From assembly GCA_050010115.1 (NCBI GenBank), contig JBEKLQ010000065.1, positions 1 through 23,431 on the forward strand: a stretch of 23,431 nt of DNA. The letters are read 5' to 3'. Source of the DNA: JAKACA01 sp050010115 (GTDB taxonomy: Bacteria; Actinomycetota; Acidimicrobiia; Acidimicrobiales; Bog-793). The position numbers and the translations under genes were made by a program. Shown here in pieces: positions 21,622-23,431 of the stretch. Each line of letters begins with the position of its first letter. Within the stretch, counting starts at the first letter, position 1. The notes beneath the pieces are model-generated. The model was not told where the DNA came from. It was given only the letters and a program-made list of their open reading frames with translations, and searched no databases.

Positions 21622-22686
21622 TCACCAGGGCCCGGTCAGGGCCGAGCCGCCAGCCGAGGCCGACCGGTAGCAGGCGTCCACCACCCGGTGGGCGGCGATC
21701 GCCTCGTCGAGGCCAGGGTACGGCGTGGTCCCGTTCACGATGGCGTCGACGAACGCCCGGTTCTCCTCGACGTATGGCTGCACGGCCAGACCGATCCATC
21801 CGGACGGCAGCGGCACGTCCGCCACCCAATCGGGCGGTGGACACTCCCGGGCCTCGACGCCGTCGTCGGTCTGGATCGTGATCGGTCCGGTGAAATCGTC
21901 CTCGACCACCAAGAAACCCCTCTCGCACAACACCTCCACCCGCCTCGTCGAGGGCCGAGCCATGACCTGATGCCAGACACTCACAAGCGACACCGTCACG
22001 CCACGGGCCAATTGCAGGAGCGCTGATGCCGAGTCCTCGATGCCTTCGTAGCCGGCCATCTCGGCAGTCAGGGCGGATACGGAAGCGACCGGGCCGAAGC
22101 ATGCCCTCACGATGTCGACATCGTGAATCGAGTGCTCGAGCAGGGCCCCTGCTCCTGCCTGCTCCACATCCCGCCGCCATGTCGAAGCGTAGTGACCCTG
22201 GATGGGGAAGAACTGATCGTCCCGCCAGACCACCGCCATCGGCCGCCCGAACTCGCTTGTCTCGATGATGGCAGCCAACTGCCTGAAGACCGGGGCCGTG
22301 CGCAGTACCAGCCCGACTTGCACCGGCACGCTCGCTTCGGCGGCGACAGCGGCGAGGGAGAGGGATTCGGGGAGGTCACGGGCGAGGGGTTTCTCGCAGA
22401 AGATCGGGCGGCCGCTCGAGGCTGCGGCGCGGACGGCATCGAGGTGGCCGGCCGTCGAGGTACACACGTAGACGGCATCGGAGCGTTCGACGACCTCGGC
22501 GGCCGACGATGCGGCCACCGCCCCGGAGCGCTCGGCGAACTCGGTGCGCCGTACCGGGTCGGTGTCGAAGACCGCAGCGATGTCGGCGTCAATCAGCCCG
22601 TGGCGGATGAGTCCCCGGAGCGAGAGGGCGTGCGCGCTGGCGATGACGCCCGTGCCGATGAATCCGAGATGAAGGGTGTCACTCAC
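21622..22686 (-). CDS. Gfo/Idh/MocA-family oxidoreductase
   Basis: The 354-aa NAD(P)-dependent oxidoreductase has a Rossmann start LGFIGTGVIASAHA, the DAVYVCTSTAGHLDAV strand-helix, and the hallmark cofactor and catalytic EKPLARDL. The C-terminal alpha/beta domain contains EHSIHDVDIVRACFG with the conserved His/Asp region. Members act on sugars, inositols, amino-sugars or bile pigments, and the substrate cannot be named here. Start GTG 22686 (VSDTLHLGFIG) has AAGGAG at 22693-22698, six bases upstream; the open frame to 23001 lies over the PPK2 gene and is rejected. It is divergent from PPK2 with 67 bp between starts. The ABC exporter is 108 bp downstream on the same strand and could be cotranscribed. 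Confidence 0.92.
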   Translation of the reverse strand: MSDTLHLGFIGTGVIASAHALSLRGLIRHGLIDADIAAVFDTDPVRRTEFAERSGAVAASSAAEVVERSDAVYVCTSTAGHLDAVRAAASSGRPIFCEKPLARDLPESLSLAAVAAEASVPVQVGLVLRTAPVFRQLAAIIETSEFGRPMAVVWRDDQFFPIQGHYASTWRRDVEQAGAGALLEHSIHDVDIVRACFGPVASVSALTAEMAGYEGIEDSASALLQLARGVTVSLVSVWHQVMARPSTRRVEVLCERGFLVVEDDFTGPITIQTDDGVEARECPPPDWVADVPLPSGWIGLAVQPYVEENRAFVDAIVNGTTPYPGLDEAIAAHRVVDACYRSASAGGSALTGPW

Positions 22687-22753
22687 GCAGGTCTCCTTGC
22701 CGGGCGCGACTCTTGCACAGGCGGCAGGCTCGAAGCAGTGTGAAGATGATGGT

Positions 22754-23431
22754 GTGACTGACTGGTTCCGCGTGCACCCGGGCAAACCCGCCAAGCTCCA
22801 CGAGCGGGACCCTTCATCGACGGAACAGGCTCCCGGCGACCGGACCGTGACCGAGGCAGCCTTCGCCGAGCAGCACGCGCACCTGGCGGCGCTGCAGGAC
22901 CGTCTCTGGGCAGAGCACCGGCGGTCGCTGCTGATCGTGTTGCAGGGCATGGACACCTCAGGCAAGGGCGGCACGATCCGCCACGTCTTCGGCGGCTTCA
23001 ACCCGAGTGGGACCAGGGTGGCATCATTCGGCAGGCCGGCGGAGATCGAGCTGGCGCACGACTTCCTCTGGAGGGTGCACCGGGAGACTCCCCGTTCGGG
23101 CGAGGTCGTGATCTTCGACCGGTCGCACTATGAGGATGTGCTGGCGGCACGGGCGGACCAACTCGTCCCGGAACACGTGTGGCGGGAGCGGTACGAGCAC
23201 ATCAACCACTTCGAGTCCTTGCTCGAGCACGGCTGCACGAAGGTGCTCAAGTTCATGCTGCACATCTCGCCCGAGGAGCAGGCGGCCCGGCTACAGGCAC
23301 GGCTCGACGACCCCGACAAGCGCTGGAAGTTCCGCTCGTCCGACCTCGTCGAGCGGGCGAAATGGGACGCGTACCAGGAGGCGTTCGCCGAGATGCTCGA
23401 GCGCACCTCGACCGCCTCGGCGCCGTGGTTC
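22754..23431 (+). CDS. PPK2-family polyphosphate kinase, 3' end cut by window edge
   Basis: The visible 226 residues run to the right edge with no stop. The enzyme transfers phosphate between polyphosphate and nucleotides. The Walker A-type LQGMDTSGKGGTIRHVF lies at 63-79, and the Walker B-type IFDRSHYEDVL at 120-130. The linking SFGRPAEIELAHDFLWRVHRETP (91-113) and the lid-region DDPDKRWKFRSSDL (185-198) match single-domain class I PPK2 proteins (usually about 260-300 aa), so most of the protein is here. Whether it favours ADP or AMP cannot be told. The start is GTG 22754 (VTDWFRVHPG), with only a weak ribosome binding site. It is divergent from the Gfo/Idh/MocA gene. Confidence 0.92.
   Translation, partial: MTDWFRVHPGKPAKLHERDPSSTEQAPGDRTVTEAAFAEQHAHLAALQDRLWAEHRRSLLIVLQGMDTSGKGGTIRHVFGGFNPSGTRVASFGRPAEIELAHDFLWRVHRETPRSGEVVIFDRSHYEDVLAARADQLVPEHVWRERYEHINHFESLLEHGCTKVLKFMLHISPEEQAARLQARLDDPDKRWKFRSSDLVERAKWDAYQEAFAEMLERTSTASAPWF

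Noticed and set aside
22687..23001. N-terminal extension of the Gfo/Idh/MocA frame
   Set aside because: It runs antisense to the PPK2 gene. A strong ribosome binding site and the Rossmann start fix GTG 22686.
1..23431. CRISPR arrays, tRNA/rRNA genes, insertion sequences, prophage or attachment sites
   Set aside because: I looked for regularly spaced repeats, terminal inverted repeats, transposase/integrase motifs and cloverleaf patterns and found none. The only repeats are the short ones listed.

Overview
The window is high-GC DNA with many GTG/TTG starts and many 4-nt ATGA/GTGA gene overlaps. It looks like an actinobacterial chromosome. The strongest taxonomic signal is the adjacent trio of SCO1664-family protein, DUF3090 protein and MSMEG_4193-type phosphomutase, which is essentially an actinobacterial signature. 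An F420-type FrhB-like protein, a class D/E sortase and a DrrAB-type ABC exporter agree with this. Acidimicrobiia or a related deep lineage is my inference, not proven. I see no tRNA, rRNA, CRISPR array, transposase, integrase or phage gene. The region reads as ordinary chromosomal housekeeping and envelope genes.

Layout, left to right. (1) 1-3.1 kb: a truncated coiled-coil gene leaving the left edge on the minus strand, then a polyprenyl-phosphate sugar-1-phosphate transferase (exopolysaccharide initiation) followed by a GGDEF diguanylate cyclase on the plus strand. (2) 3.1-5.6 kb: minus strand, an unrecognised 144-aa gene and then the phosphomutase/DUF3090/SCO1664 operon with overlapping genes. 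(3) 5.6-8.8 kb: a family-5 uracil-DNA glycosylase (+), a two-[4Fe-4S] FrhB-like F420 oxidoreductase (-) and a sortase with a long C-terminal extension (-). (4) 8.8-13.4 kb: a five-gene plus-strand operon, DUF4129 membrane protein, small two-TM protein, MoxR AAA+ ATPase, DUF58 protein and six-TM protein, in which every junction is a 4-nt overlap. (5) 13.3-16.9 kb: Bcp peroxiredoxin (-), DEAD-box RNA helicase (+), and a signal-less BtuF-like protein coupled by ATGA to an ETHE1/glyoxalase-II-like metallo-hydrolase. (6) 17-19.6 kb: an SDR (-) divergent from guaB (IMP dehydrogenase, +), with a 313-bp intergenic region holding three back-to-back operator-like motifs and a possible leader peptide. 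(7) 19.7-23.4 kb: a DrrAB-type exporter (-), a Gfo/Idh/MocA oxidoreductase (-) and a PPK2-family polyphosphate kinase (+) cut by the right edge.

Functional links. The sugar transferase and diguanylate cyclase suggest surface-polysaccharide output tied to c-di-GMP. The MoxR/DUF58/DUF4129 operon beside a divergent sortase suggests an envelope-assembly locus. The two ABC genes form one exporter. No single clearly new system stands out. The points most worth following up are the repeated GTGTGCAC motif array upstream of guaB, the fully overlapping MoxR module without a transglutaminase gene, and the cytosolic BtuF-like/MBL gene pair.
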